Of a DNA stretch of 20,000 nt, positions 9,020-18,085 are shown one piece after another. Within the stretch, counting starts at the first letter, position 1, and each line of letters starts with the position of its first letter. The notes beneath the pieces were generated by a model. The model was given only the letters and a program-made list of their open reading frames with translations. It had not been told where the DNA came from and did no database searches. A program made the position numbers and the translations under genes. This DNA comes from Stramonita haemastoma (taxonomy: Eukaryota; Mollusca; Gastropoda; Neogastropoda; Muricidae). The stretch is from positions 11,476,837 through 11,496,836 of the forward strand of contig CM060326.1 in NCBI GenBank assembly GCA_030674155.1, given 5' to 3'.

Positions 9020-9592
9020 AGGTAGTCTCAAAGCGGATGCACCTCCACAGCAGCATTTTTACATCATCCTCATCATCATTGATCATCATGCAATAATAAA
9101 AATTGCCTCTGATTCGGTGGCCTCCGTTATTGCTCTGGTCTCATGGTGACCTCAGATTCGGTTTCCCCATACGCTTCTGTGCCTGTGGTGAATTTGTGTC
9201 AAAGCCTTTGGGCTGGAGGTTCGCGTGGATGCGGTCGTTGGAGGGACGTTGTGGTGGTCGCCACCTCGGGTGGGTGGCTCACTCAGTCTGGCTCCGCGAC
9301 TGAGCAAATACTGTCGTTAGTAGGGGGCTTAGTAGGTGGTGTCCTGCGTATGTTAGCTCAGAACAGGCACCACTAAATACCACCAAAGTGACCCAGCAGA
9401 AGTGCAGGGCCCCTCTGGCTGGTGGCCCCGCGGCGGCCTAATATTGATGGGCTCCCTGTGGACTCCCGACCCCGGGGGTGAGACACAACGAATCTGGGTA
9501 TGGCTGTGGCGGGGAGATTGAAATGAGCGGCGTGGGACAGCAGTACATGAACGTCACAGAAGTCGAGGCAGAAAAAAAACAACACAAAAAAC

Positions 9593-9609
9593 CATTATAT
9601 ATAATACAT
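9593..9609 (+). repeat. Target-site duplication, right copy
   Basis: Identical 17-mer to 8696-8712, immediately after the A-rich tail. Confidence 0.85.
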
Positions 9610-9870
9610 TGCTGGCCCAGAGATAAGCGTAGTGTCCATGACCAATCTCACAGTACTTCACCGTTTATCTCCCCTGTCCTGTCCTGTCCCAGTTGACAAG
9701 CATTATGTTCATCCGACTGCTAGCATAGGTCTTATAGTTTTCATTTTCCCCAGCACACTCAATAAAAAAGAAAAAGGATTTAACTACTTTGTTGTTCGTT
9801 GCTTTTCTCCTGCTTAACAACTTAACCGCCACCCCTGGAAGTATTAATTAATACCCATCACATCTGGGAA
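9610..9870. other. Unique spacer
   Basis: No repeat or coding signal recognised; short CCTGTCCTGTCC run near 9675. Confidence 0.5.
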
Positions 9871-9873
9871 GAA

Positions 9874-9904
9874 TATTTATTTATTTATTTATTTATTTAT
9901 TTAT
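9874..9904 (-). repeat. (AATA)n tail-like microsatellite
   Basis: TTTA tetramers on the plus strand, AATA on the minus strand. It lies downstream (minus sense) of module copy F after a diverging AT-rich stretch, so it may be the expanded tail of that copy. Confidence 0.85.
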
Positions 9905-9929
9905 CTATTCACCTATTTAGTCACCTATT

Positions 9930-9985
9930 TATTCTTTATATCGAGGATAATGGATTAAGCACTCATACACTTATGAGACCTTGCA
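9930..9985 (-). mobile_element. Retroposon 3'-end module, copy F
   Basis: Minus-strand copy: ATGAGTGCTT, CATTATCCTCGATATAAAG. The left arm of the hairpin (AAGTGT) has diverged but can still pair through G-U in RNA. The 5' G-rich box is absent. Confidence 0.6.
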
Positions 9986-10191
9986 GGTAACGAACACATT
10001 GTATAGGAGGCAGTTTTGCAAGCACAGCTGTTTTCAAGCTTTAAATAATATCATGTATGCCGTGATGGTTGGTTGATGTTGCTGAGCTGTCCCTAAATCG
10101 GATAATTCCGCTAGGAATGTAATACAATCGAACCAAAAAGCTGCTTTTAAGTACCTCGCCATGCAGACAGCTATACCTCGGCTTTGTGCGC

Positions 10192-10282
10192 GCACATGTG
10201 TGTGTGTTGTGTGTGTGTGTGGTGTGTGTGTGTGTTGTGTGTGTGTGTGTGTGCGCGCGCGCGCGCGCGTATGTGTGTGTGT
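10192..10282 (+). repeat. (GT)n-(GC)n-(GT)n tract
   Basis: GT repeats with TTG/GG interruptions, then GCGCGCGCGCGCGCG (about 10254-10268), then GT. The GC core inside GT is a strong Z-DNA candidate, as at 5238-5262 and 13528-13549. Confidence 0.93.
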
Positions 10283-10524
10283 TTGTTCTTAATCGTACGG
10301 GAACTATACCCACCGAAAAGTAAAAACAGACCCCCCAAAAAAATCCAGACAAAAAACACCACCACGACTACAACCACCCCCAAACGAACCCAACCAACTA
10401 CTTTTGTTGTTGCAATTATAATTATAGATCAACGTCCTAACGGAGATTTCCGATTTTGCAACTGTCAACCAATCAACCAAACTAACATTAAAAACGATTT
10501 GAAAGTAAGCACCCAGCAGAGGAG

Positions 10525-10525
<1 letters not shown>
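10283..10525. other. Unique AT/AC-rich spacer
   Basis: Poly-A/AC-rich short runs; no feature supported. Confidence 0.5.

Positions 10526-10526
<1 letters not shown>

Positions 10527-10612
<86 letters not shown>
10527..10612 (+). repeat. (TC)n microsatellite
   Basis: TC tract of about 86 bases with one CTCC slip. Confidence 0.96.
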
Positions 10613-11396
10613 GTTTTGGAGGGTGGGAGGGGGAGTTGTTTTTGCTAAGTTTTTTTTTTTCTTTTTTAGTCGGATTGGTCCAAAAAAGGTGGCAGGCAAC
10701 TGGACAAAAGCCGGACAGACAGACAGACAGACAGATAGAACACACGGGGTCGTCGCCCTCTCTTCCTGTCACCACCCTAAATGTTTGTCCCCCCAGTTGT
10801 CAAAGGGGTCCGCTCCTGGTTGATACAATGGCGGAGGAAAAGGAGGTGGGGTGGGGTGAGGGGTTTGAGGGCCCCATGACAAAACACGAAGATTGGATAG
10901 TGTCTATACTATTCTATAGCCTAGTATGTCTGTCTGCCTCTCAGCAGAGCCCCGTGTTGATCTTTTCTCGTGTCAAACTGCTGATCGTCAAATATACACT
11001 GGGATCGTTCAGGGCTAGCTCTCTGTGTACGTGTTTGTATTAATCTTCTTCAAAACAAGGTGATGGTGATGACGATGATGCCGACGCCGATGATGATGAT
11101 GATGATGATTGACGACAACGATGACTAAGACTGACGCTCATTCTTCATGGTTTAAAAAAAAAAACCCAAAAACTTTAATTAGTTCATAACAACGTACACC
11201 TGTAGGGCCCTACATGAAACGAGTACAACAATCAAAGCTTACGCGAATACTCAAAACATTTGTATGCCCCCCTCCCCCAAAAAAACAAAACAACAACAAC
11301 AAACAAACAAAACAGGCTTCGTGATGACGTTATGCAAGCAACGTCAATGATAATCACGACGACGAAAGTTCTCATTTCGTCTAGTCCAACCCATCT

Positions 11397-11397
<1 letters not shown>
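10613..11397. other. Spacer with short GACA, GAT and A-rich runs
   Basis: Contains (GACA)4 near 10717, a (GAT)n trinucleotide stretch about 11060-11110, and poly-A near 11154-11164. An ATG at 10828 in good context (CAATGG) opens a frame to 11041, but the peptide resembles nothing I know. Confidence 0.5.

Positions 11398-11429
<32 letters not shown>
11398..11429 (+). repeat. Poly-C tract, 32 bases
   Basis: Uninterrupted C run; G-quadruplex forming on the opposite strand. Confidence 0.95.
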
Positions 11430-11431
<2 letters not shown>

Positions 11432-12290
11432 TAAACTTTCGTTGTACGGTAACATTTTTTTTCTTCTGTTCCTCAAACCCACTCCTGTCAAAAATATGAA
11501 AAACAGCTTTGAATGTTTACAACCGGAATGAATTTTAACATAAACTGTTCAAAACGAAAATCCTTATCTTAAAACTTGCCAATAAAGGGGTTAAACAAAC
11601 CAAACAACAGCACTATTAATTATCAGCAATGTGGCATTCCAGTTTGTTCTTCGGTGTGTTTACATAAAACACAACTGTGAAAAAAACAGCTTTACAATTA
11701 ATTTTCTTATTTCTTTCATATAGTTTAATTTCTTCAATATGTCCTCCCACGTAGACAAACAATGAAATTATAGACACTTAACTGTCCCAACTTTAGAGTG
11801 CCTTGCACGTCATTCCTGATCCGGAGTTTTTTCAACTTGCTTGTTTTTTTTCTAAATTCTTGGTGTGCTTTCTTTTATCACTCGACTGAAGGCAATAAAA
11901 GCAGTTTTTGTCTGGCCAGTTACAGTTGAACTGACGAAGGTTAAGACTGTCTGGTTTCTTTTGTCTTTTTTCCAATCGAAAATCCCCTCTCTCGTCAACA
12001 CATAAAAGATATTTTCAAAGCCCTCAAGGCTAAAGTCTGCTTAAATCAATATCTCTACGATAAGTTTTTTTTTTTTAAAGATACAAGAAGAGCAAATGTC
12101 ACAGCAATTGTTCTTTTTTTTCTTTTCTTTCTCTCTTTTTTTAAATTTTACCAGCAGTTAATATCTCATCAATACGGGTAAGCAGTAAATTAACTCTATG
12201 CTATTAGCTTTCCACTGGGTTTCAAAATAACCAAGCTATGTTGACATTCCACTCAGCGACAGTGACAACCCTCACAGATGTTCACGAAGC
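11430..12290. other. AT-rich unique sequence, no gene seen
   Basis: Long stretch with T-rich and A-rich runs (for example poly-T near 12065 and 12112), no ORF of believable composition and no retroposon signature recognised. Confidence 0.55.
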
Positions 12291-12309
12291 CCCCCCCCCC
12301 TCCCCCCCA

Positions 12310-12310
<1 letters not shown>

Positions 12311-12387
<77 letters not shown>
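12311..12387 (+). repeat. (AC)n microsatellite
   Basis: Pure AC tract of about 77 bases following a C-rich stretch (12291-12309). Confidence 0.97.
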
Positions 12388-12388
<1 letters not shown>

Positions 12389-12560
12389 TAATAACTTTGT
12401 CAGAACTGTGTGGCAAGACAGCAACACATAAACAGTACACTCACCGAGGAGCGATTTATTACCTGTCAGTTGAGGTCAGAATGAAAACTATACATGCTTT
12501 TTTTTTTTTCCTGATTAAAAAAAAAGTGTGCTTTTTAAAAAAATCTTTAAAATTCTTTTA

Positions 12561-12630
12561 ATCTTTTATATCGAGGACAATGGAATAAGCACTCTTGTGC
12601 TTTTTTTTTACATCCAGTCCCCGTGTGTAT
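12561..12630 (-). mobile_element. Retroposon 3'-end module, copy G
   Basis: Minus-strand copy with GGGGACTGGATGTAAAA, a perfect hairpin AAGCAC-aaga-GTGCTT (12602-12587), TATTCCATTGTCCTCGATATAAAAG. The tail is A/T-rich, not (TC)n. Confidence 0.7.
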
Positions 12631-12843
12631 GCAGTTTAGGAAATGTCATCTGTTCCCACCAGCACACGATGGCCTACTCTTACGAATAGCGGAACAGGAT
12701 TTAATGTGAGCGCAAGATGTTCTGCATGCGTAGAATATGTAGAATTATATACCCCCCCTCCACCACGCATGTAACAATCTTTCCATTTCCAGTTTTCTAC
12801 AACACACACACACACACGCCCCCACCCACACAAACACACAGGA

Positions 12844-12867
12844 CCCCCCCCCCCCCCCCCCCCCCCC
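12844..12867 (+). repeat. Poly-C tract, 24 bases
   Basis: Uninterrupted C run between short AC tracts. Confidence 0.93.
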
Positions 12868-12986
12868 AACACACACACAAATTGATTAATATTTATTCAG
12901 ACTATGTACGTATGGGAATTCCCCCTAAAAAAACCCCAAACAACATGGCAAATCATTCCAAGCCTTCTGTCATCCTGTTTTATATA

Positions 12987-12988
<2 letters not shown>

Positions 12989-13028
<40 letters not shown>

Positions 13029-13040
13029 TTATATATATAA
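12989..13040 (+). repeat. (TA)n microsatellite
   Basis: About 50 bases of TA with AAT/TTA slips; self-complementary, so cruciform-prone. An (AC)n tract follows within a few bases. Confidence 0.95.
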
Positions 13041-13046
13041 ATGTCA

Positions 13047-13077
13047 CACACCACACACACACACACTACACACACAC

Positions 13078-13113
<36 letters not shown>

Positions 13114-13120
13114 ACACATA
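13047..13120 (+). repeat. (AC)n microsatellite
   Basis: AC tract with CTAC, AAC and ACC interruptions. Confidence 0.95.
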
Positions 13121-13415
13121 CATACAGAGAGAGCTAGAACTCTCTCCCTCTCTCACAAGAATGGTGGTGCTTTTTCCCTTGTGACAGACAAGCAAGCAGT
13201 GACTCACGTTTCCCTGCGGAAACCCGATACAGGAGGCCGGCCATAGGACACGGGTCTGTATCCCTCCATACCAGTCCATGTGGCCGAATAGGCCTAGTAG
13301 AGGTGTCACAATACAATGGGATGGGTCCACTTGCTTGGTCACAATCCCTAGTGTAGGCCTAGTAGTATCGCATGCAGCAAGGCTTACTGCTACGTTCGGA
13401 ATGTTGTTTATAAAT
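13121..13415. other. Unique spacer with short duplicated motif
   Basis: Non-repetitive sequence. TAGGCCTAGTAG occurs at 13289-13300 and again at 13354-13365, and GTCACAAT also occurs twice between them. A small hairpin GTTTCC-ctgc-GGAAAC lies at about 13208-13223. No coding signal. Confidence 0.45.
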
Positions 13416-13419
13416 TTAT

Positions 13420-13457
13420 GTGTGCGATTGTGTGTGATTGTGTGTGTGTGATTGTGT

Positions 13458-13536
<79 letters not shown>

Positions 13537-13549
13537 CGCGCGCGCGCGT
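13420..13549 (+). repeat. (GT)n-(GC)n microsatellite
   Basis: GT repeats with GATT interruptions at the start, a pure GT block (about 13460-13527) and then about 11 GC dinucleotides (13528-13549). Strong Z-DNA candidate. Confidence 0.96.
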
Positions 13550-13744
13550 GTGCTCCGACCCTAATCAGCCCGTTTTTTGTCATTATTATTCAGCGCTCCA
13601 TACACACATAATTATTAAAGAAAAGGCAATCAAAGATTCAATAAAGCATCAACAGAAATTCTGCTAAACACGCTTTTATGTGGAGACCCCTGAGCTTTTG
13701 AAGAAGAAAAAAGACACGAGAATGACATTAAAATTTTCTTATTT

Positions 13745-13756
13745 ATCACATCTGTA
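13745..13756 (+). repeat. Target-site duplication of the SINE, left copy
   Basis: ATCACATCTGTA, identical to 14060-14071. It lies inside RT-derived sequence (codons for TDVI on the minus strand). Confidence 0.75.
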
Positions 13757-14059
13757 GGTCGAGGTATAGGTGTCCCATCACCTGTGTGGTCGCAGGGGAG
13801 CGAGGCATCAGAGACCTCAGCTTCTCTTGGGGCCAGCATTTTGAGGGCGGCGCCCATCTCCTCTCCTTTGCTGCTTTACCTTTCCTAACCCAAAAGAGGG
13901 CAAGTACCCATTTACAGCTGGGTGAACTGGGGGAACTGTACTGAATGAAGTCAAGGCGCACAAACGGTGACCCATGCACTTGGTAACCACGCTCGATGCT
14001 GCTTAACCTTGGCTGGGGGAAAGCTAGTGCTCTGACCCCCTGAAGTATCCCGTCCCGAC
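13757..14059 (-). mobile_element. tRNA-derived SINE (303 bp) inserted in the LINE RT
   Basis: Flanked by a perfect 12-bp duplication. Read on the minus strand it starts GTCGGGACGGGATACTTCAG and continues with GGGGTCAGAGC, matching a tRNA D-arm/A box (TAGCTCAGNNGGTNAGAGC) with one change; the A box is at about 14049-14029. The B box is degenerate (around GTGGTTACC). The body contains CAGCTGTAAATGGGTACTTG, which from memory resembles a conserved central sequence of widespread invertebrate tRNA SINEs. There is no A tail, only CCTATACCTCGACC at the end. The frames running across it are not genes. Confidence 0.7.
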
Positions 14060-14071
14060 ATCACATCTGTA
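14060..14071 (+). repeat. Target-site duplication of the SINE, right copy
   Basis: Second copy of ATCACATCTGTA, next to the tRNA-like head. Confidence 0.75.
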
Positions 14072-14719
14072 ATGGCAAGTTAACTGTCATCAATGACAGT
14101 ACCTAAGAATCTCTATATTCATGAACTCGCTCGACTTTCATACCATCAGTATAGAGTTCCAGTACAGGCTTTGGGTTATTGCGAAAGTTGATCAGCATTT
14201 CTTTAGTCTTTTTTTTTCATTCAAGATAGTTTCTTTTACACTGGGAGGAAAAACGCTTCTACCTTTTTTCAGAATACACGGGATGAGAGAGTGGACAGGT
14301 CTTTTATGGGCAGAATCATCAAGATATCTAATCCACGGTGTGAGATGAGATCCAGTGCAGTCATTAGTATATCCAGTGAAAAGGATCGGAGACTGAACAG
14401 TGCCTTGGGGAGTGCCAGTGGGCGTTGACTTTTCAGCTGATATGGCTTTTTGAAATCGGACACACTGTGGTCGATTCAGCAGAAAGTTCATAACCCGAAG
14501 AATAAGCCGAGGACAGCCATTCAGTGAAAGTAATTTTTGAGTGCTAAGAGATGGGGTCTGGATGGTACTTTGTGTCGGTGTGTGTGGGGGGGGGGAGGGT
14601 GCTTGTTCTTTCTCTTTTCTTTCATACTCCTTTCTTCTGATCTTGCCCTCCTGCTTTTTCGTTTTGTTTTTATTTTCCTGTCTGTCTGTCTGTCTTCTTT
14701 TTTGTTTGTTTGGACAGGA

Positions 14720-14737
14720 GGGGGGGGGGGGGGGGGG
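14720..14737 (+). repeat. Poly-G tract, 18 bases
   Basis: Uninterrupted G run after a TCTG/T-rich stretch (14679-14710). Confidence 0.93.
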
Positions 14738-14887
14738 CAGAGGTTGTTGTTTTTGTCTTTCACCCTGTGCTTTCTATCCTCGTTTTTGTTGGCGAATCTT
14801 TCCTTTGTTTGTTTATTGACCTTCTATTTGTTCTTTCTCAAATTCCTTTGATTTTGTCCTTTCCTTCCTTTTCTTCGTTTCGTTCAG

Positions 14888-14942
14888 CATCTCTCTCTCT
14901 CTCTCTCTCTCTCTCCTCTCTCTCTCCTCTCTCTCTCTCCTC

Positions 14943-15001
<59 letters not shown>
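14888..15001 (+). repeat. (TC)n microsatellite with CTCC slips
   Basis: About 114 bases of TC with several TCC interruptions. Confidence 0.96.
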
Positions 15002-15002
<1 letters not shown>

Positions 15003-15275
15003 TTTATCCAAATGTATGATTTATATTACATGTACAATTTTTGATAGATAGTGGTGGATTGATGTTTTCGGTTGTTTATTTCATTTTGTTCTCTTGTTTG
15101 CTCCTTATCTACTAACGCTTTTCTTTTTTTCCATAATCAAAATTTTTTTTTATTGTGACTTCTGATTTTGTCTTCTGAAAGAGTGCATTTTATTACCTTA
15201 TCATATATATGTCCTTTATTCTTGTGTGTTGTTTGGTACTGCGTAAAGTCTTATTGTTTGGTATATTTTCAACTT
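15002..15275. other. T-rich unique spacer
   Basis: Many short T runs; no supported feature. Confidence 0.5.
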
Positions 15276-15357
15276 GATGTATCCCTGGAAAGGGCGGGAC
15301 TGGATGTAAAAAAGCACATGAGTGCTTATCTATTATCCTCGAATAAAAGACTTTGCC
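15276..15357 (+). mobile_element. Retroposon 3'-end module, copy E
   Basis: ATGTATCCCTGGAAAGGGCG, GGACTGGATGTAAAA, perfect hairpin AAGCAC-atga-GTGCTT (15312-15327), TATTATCCTCGAATAAAAGA, TTTGCC, then (TC)n and C10. Nearly identical to copy B, so probably from the same subfamily. Unlike B, C and D it is not preceded by (TC)n. Confidence 0.72.
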
Positions 15358-15375
15358 TCTCTCTCTCTCTCCCCC

Positions 15376-15850
15376 CCCCCCTAGCCTTAAATCTATTCTC
15401 ACTCTACATTTTTATTTTAGGTTTATTCTTTTTCCCTATACTCTTTCCTCTTATTTGTCTTTTTGTTTTTGTTTTGTTTTTCTCCTTTCAGTCTTTGCTT
15501 CTTTTAATTAATGTCGTTGACATCATCGGATGAATTCCGTAACGACATCACTGGTGTCTGGGCTGGTGGAATCAACCCCCCCCCCAAAAAAAAAGTCATG
15601 CTACAAAACAAAACTAACAAAAACAAGAAAAGAAAAAGATCTACTACTAAAAAGAAACGAAAATAAAATGGTTTTAAAAACCCTGTGACTGTCTCAGCAT
15701 CATCAATTCGTGACGCCACTGAATCGTTTTCTGCAGTTTGTTTTGTCAACATTTTGTTTCTTCATTAATTTTTATTTCCCTCTTGTGTTTTCTGTAATTT
15801 GCCTCCTAAATGGATAGCTCTCACTGATGTCTAGATTGCTTTGACCTTCT
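15376..15850. other. AT-rich unique spacer
   Basis: T-rich then A-rich low-complexity sequence; no gene or element recognised. Confidence 0.5.
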
Positions 15851-15854
15851 CAAG

Positions 15855-15927
15855 TGTGTGTGTGTGTGTGTGTGTGTTGTGTGTGTGTGTGTTGTGTGTG
15901 TGTGTGTGTGTTGTGTGTGTGTGTGTG

Positions 15928-16026
<99 letters not shown>

Positions 16027-16300
16027 GTGTGTGTGTGTGTTGTGTGGGGTGTGTTGTGGTGTTGTGGGTGTGTGTGTTGTGTTGTGTGTTGTGATGTGTG
16101 TGTGTTGTTTGTGTTGTGTGGTGTGGTGTGTGTGTGTGTGTGTGTTGTGTTTTGTTGTGTTGTGTTGTGGTGTGTGTGTATGTTGTAGTGTGTGTGTAAG
16201 TGCATGTGTGTGTTGTGGTGTATGTTGTAGTGTGTGTGTGTACGTGCGTGCGCGTGCATGTGTGCACGCGCGCGCACGCGCGTGTGTGTGTGTGTTTGGT
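15855..16300 (+). repeat. Long (GT)n tract with TTG-interrupted flank
   Basis: Nearly 450 bases. A pure GT core of about 90 bases (about 15932-16024) is flanked by blocks where GTT/GTG interruptions recur with variable spacing, ending in GCGCGCGCACGCGCG (about 16267-16281). Frames here encode only Cys/Val or His/Thr repeats. Confidence 0.96.
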
Positions 16301-16620
16301 TGGCTGTCTACGGTTCCGTGGGTGTGCGACGGCTGATAACATTTTGCCCGGGTTTATCATTGATCTAGTGTGAGTTGCCTGACGCTGTTGGGTGTGGTGC
16401 CAGATAGTGTTATATCTGCTCCTCTTTCATCCAGTCAGTTTCCAAGTCTAGCTTGTGCCTTAATTAATCACCCTCTTATTGCCATTTGTTTCTTTTCGCA
16501 CATCCTTCCCCTTTTTTTCCTCCCTCGGTGATTATAGATTATATTTGAAACTGCAATTATTTGTCTTTCATTTCTTTCAATATCTTTCTCTTTTTTTTCC
16601 AGAGAGGGGTTTATGAGGCG
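16301..16620. other. Unique spacer
   Basis: No coding or repeat feature recognised. Confidence 0.5.
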
Positions 16621-16622
16621 AG

Positions 16623-16660
16623 CGGGGAGTGGAGGGTGGGGGGAGGGGGGAGGGGGGAGG
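16623..16660 (+). other. G-rich, G-quadruplex-prone tract
   Basis: Multiple runs of three to six G separated by one or two bases (GGAGGGTGGGGGGAGGGGGG). Confidence 0.7.
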
Positions 16661-16726
16661 TGATGGATTGTCACTTATTCAATGCACATGACAAGTACAG
16701 TGGGTCTGCTTTTGCCCTGTTGTGTG

Positions 16727-16920
16727 TCTGTGTGGTGTGTGTGTGTGTGTGTGTTATGTGCGTGTGGTGTATGTGTGTGTGTATGTTGTTGTGTGTGGGG
16801 GGTGTGGTGGGGGGGTGGGGAGGGGGACGGGGGGTGTTATATGCGTGTGTTGTGTGTGTGTGTGTGAGTGTGTGTGAGTGTGCGTGTGTGTGCGTGAGCG
16901 CATGCATGTGTATGTGTGCA
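16727..16920 (+). repeat. Degenerate (GT)n tract with internal G-rich block
   Basis: GT-rich sequence with a second G-quadruplex-prone block at about 16797-16836. Confidence 0.9.
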
Positions 16921-16940
16921 AGTATTTGCATGAGAGCAGG

Positions 16941-16941
16941 G

Positions 16942-17018
<77 letters not shown>

Positions 17019-17024
17019 AGGGAG

Positions 17025-17112
<88 letters not shown>

Positions 17113-17113
17113 T
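16941..17113 (+). repeat. (AG)n microsatellite with central GGAGGAGG island
   Basis: Two long AG tracts around a G-rich island at about 17013-17029; polypurine for over 170 bases, so triplex-capable. Confidence 0.96.
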
Positions 17114-17114
17114 G

Positions 17115-17166
17115 GTGGTGCGTGCGTGCGTGCGTGGTGCGTGCGTGCGTGCGTGCGTGCGTGTAG
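17115..17166 (+). repeat. (TGCG)n tetranucleotide array
   Basis: About 10 TGCG units with one GTGGTG break, directly after the AG tract. Confidence 0.92.
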
Positions 17167-17425
17167 TGTGCGTTGTCAAAGTTCGATCCTTCTCTCTCTC
17201 TATTCGTCAGGGTTTGTTGCAGTTCTAGTGCGTTCCGCTGAGTGCCTTCATCTGATGTATGACGATGATTGCATCTGTTTACATCTGCCTGCCTGGGTTT
17301 ATTGTTACTTTAGTGATGAATTGCACTGCTTTTCGTTTACTGTTCTTTTTCTTTTGTTGTTATTAACCCTACTGTTTTTCTGCTCTTTTTTCTTGGCACT
17401 GCATGGTGTGTTGTGATGGTGCAGT
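17167..17425. other. Unique spacer
   Basis: No feature supported; a frame of 96 codons at 17126-17416 begins inside the TGCG array and is not convincing. Confidence 0.5.
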
Positions 17426-17475
17426 CAGAGAGAGAGAGTGAGCGGAGAGAGAGAGAGAGAGAGAGGGGGGGGGGA
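17426..17475 (+). repeat. Short (AG)n with G run
   Basis: AG repeats with a GTGAGCGG interruption, ending in a run of G. Confidence 0.85.
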
Positions 17476-17825
17476 CGGGAGTGAGTGAGTGTGTGTTTAT
17501 GTTTGTGTGTGTGCGTCGAGCGTGCGTTTTTGTGGTGCCTATTATTGTAACACAAAAAAGCCATTTCTCCTTACCATGTCTCTCTCTTCAAATCTTGTGA
17601 CTATAACGTGTTCATATCCTCTTAGTATAAACATTATATAATCTACACCATCGACAAACCAATTTTTTACACAAGTCACCTCGTCTTTAACAAATTTTTT
17701 ACACAAAAAATGTATCTTCACTCTCTTTTTTCGTCAATTCTTAAAAATAGTGGCTCACCAACTCATTTCCTTCATAGTGATCTAGACTTTATCAAACTTA
17801 GTCATTTCCTTCCTGTCACCATACA

Positions 17826-17875
17826 CATTCATATCCCGTCATCATACTTACATTCATATCCTGTTATCATCCTTA
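17826..17875 (+). repeat. 25-bp tandem duplication
   Basis: CATTCATATCCCGTCATCATACTTA-type unit occurs twice head to tail (17826-17850 and 17851-17875) with three mismatches, in an otherwise AT-rich spacer (17540-17950). Confidence 0.75.
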
Positions 17876-18014
17876 TACGCACAACAATATCAATCCCCCC
17901 TCCCCCCTCAAAAACAAAATACAAAAACCAAAACAAAACAACAACCCTCCCCCCCCCCCCCACACACACACACACATACACACACAGAGGGGATACACTC
18001 TCAAATCACTTAAG

Positions 18015-18016
<2 letters not shown>

Positions 18017-18076
<60 letters not shown>

Positions 18077-18085
18077 TATATATAT
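18017..18085 (+). repeat. (TA)n microsatellite
   Basis: About 69 bases of TA with one TAGA interruption; self-complementary. Confidence 0.96.

Larger units (their letters stand above)
8713..9592 (+). mobile_element. Long tRNA-headed retroposon (~880 bp)
   Basis: Bounded by a perfect 17-bp direct repeat and ending in an A-rich tail (GAAAAAAAACAACACAAAAAAC), so the whole segment is best read as one retroposition event. The 5' end is tRNA-like: A box TGGCGCAGTGG (8724-8734) within a D-arm-like stem GGCGC/GCGCC, and B box GGTTCGAATCC (8768-8778). The remaining 800 bases are GC-richer than the surroundings, contain a perfect 9-bp hairpin (8997-9019) and a (CAT)-rich stretch (about 9061-9090), and show no believable ORF. 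Most SINEs are 100-600 bp, so this is long; it may be a fusion of a SINE (8713 to about 9102, ending in an ATC/AATAAAA-type tail) with a second retroposon-derived segment. Alternatively a SINE is nested at the very 5' end of another element. Family not identified. Confidence 0.7.
13630..14541 (-). pseudogene. Decayed LINE reverse transcriptase fragment, interrupted by a SINE
   Basis: On the minus strand the frame contains FLLNRPQCVRF, the RT motif GTPQGTVQSPILF (usual form PQGTVLSP) and the catalytic-site motif IRYLDDS (YxDD). After a frame change near 14230-14240 it continues with KTKEMLINFRNN, then a 2-base insertion disrupts the expected YRFLG motif near 14113. It is interrupted by the 303-bp SINE at 13757-14059. 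RT-like sequence resumes on the far side through the duplicated target (TDVINKK, then KAQGSPHKSVFSRI) and ends near 13630. These motifs are characteristic of the palm and thumb of endonuclease-bearing non-LTR RTs. It is 5'-truncated, frameshifted and dead. Whether it belongs to the same family as the ORF1 at 7316 cannot be told. Confidence 0.8.

Noticed and set aside
10828..11043. ATG in good context opening MAEEKEVGWG
   Set aside because: No homology recognised, short, and composition drifts; no splice or polyadenylation support.
11060..11110. GAT trinucleotide run that could encode an Asp tract
   Set aside because: The Asp frame starts just after a TAA and ends at TGA within the run, so it is only a microsatellite.
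13746..13979. Protein-coding frames across 13746-13979 on the minus strand
   Set aside because: They lie within the SINE and its duplication; codons do not match any protein and cross the element border.
15821..16360. 179-codon His/Thr-rich frame on the minus strand
   Set aside because: Translation of the long GT tract; no other protein feature.
16561..17166. 201-codon plus-strand frame
   Set aside because: Runs through GT, AG and TGCG repeats; composition follows the repeats.
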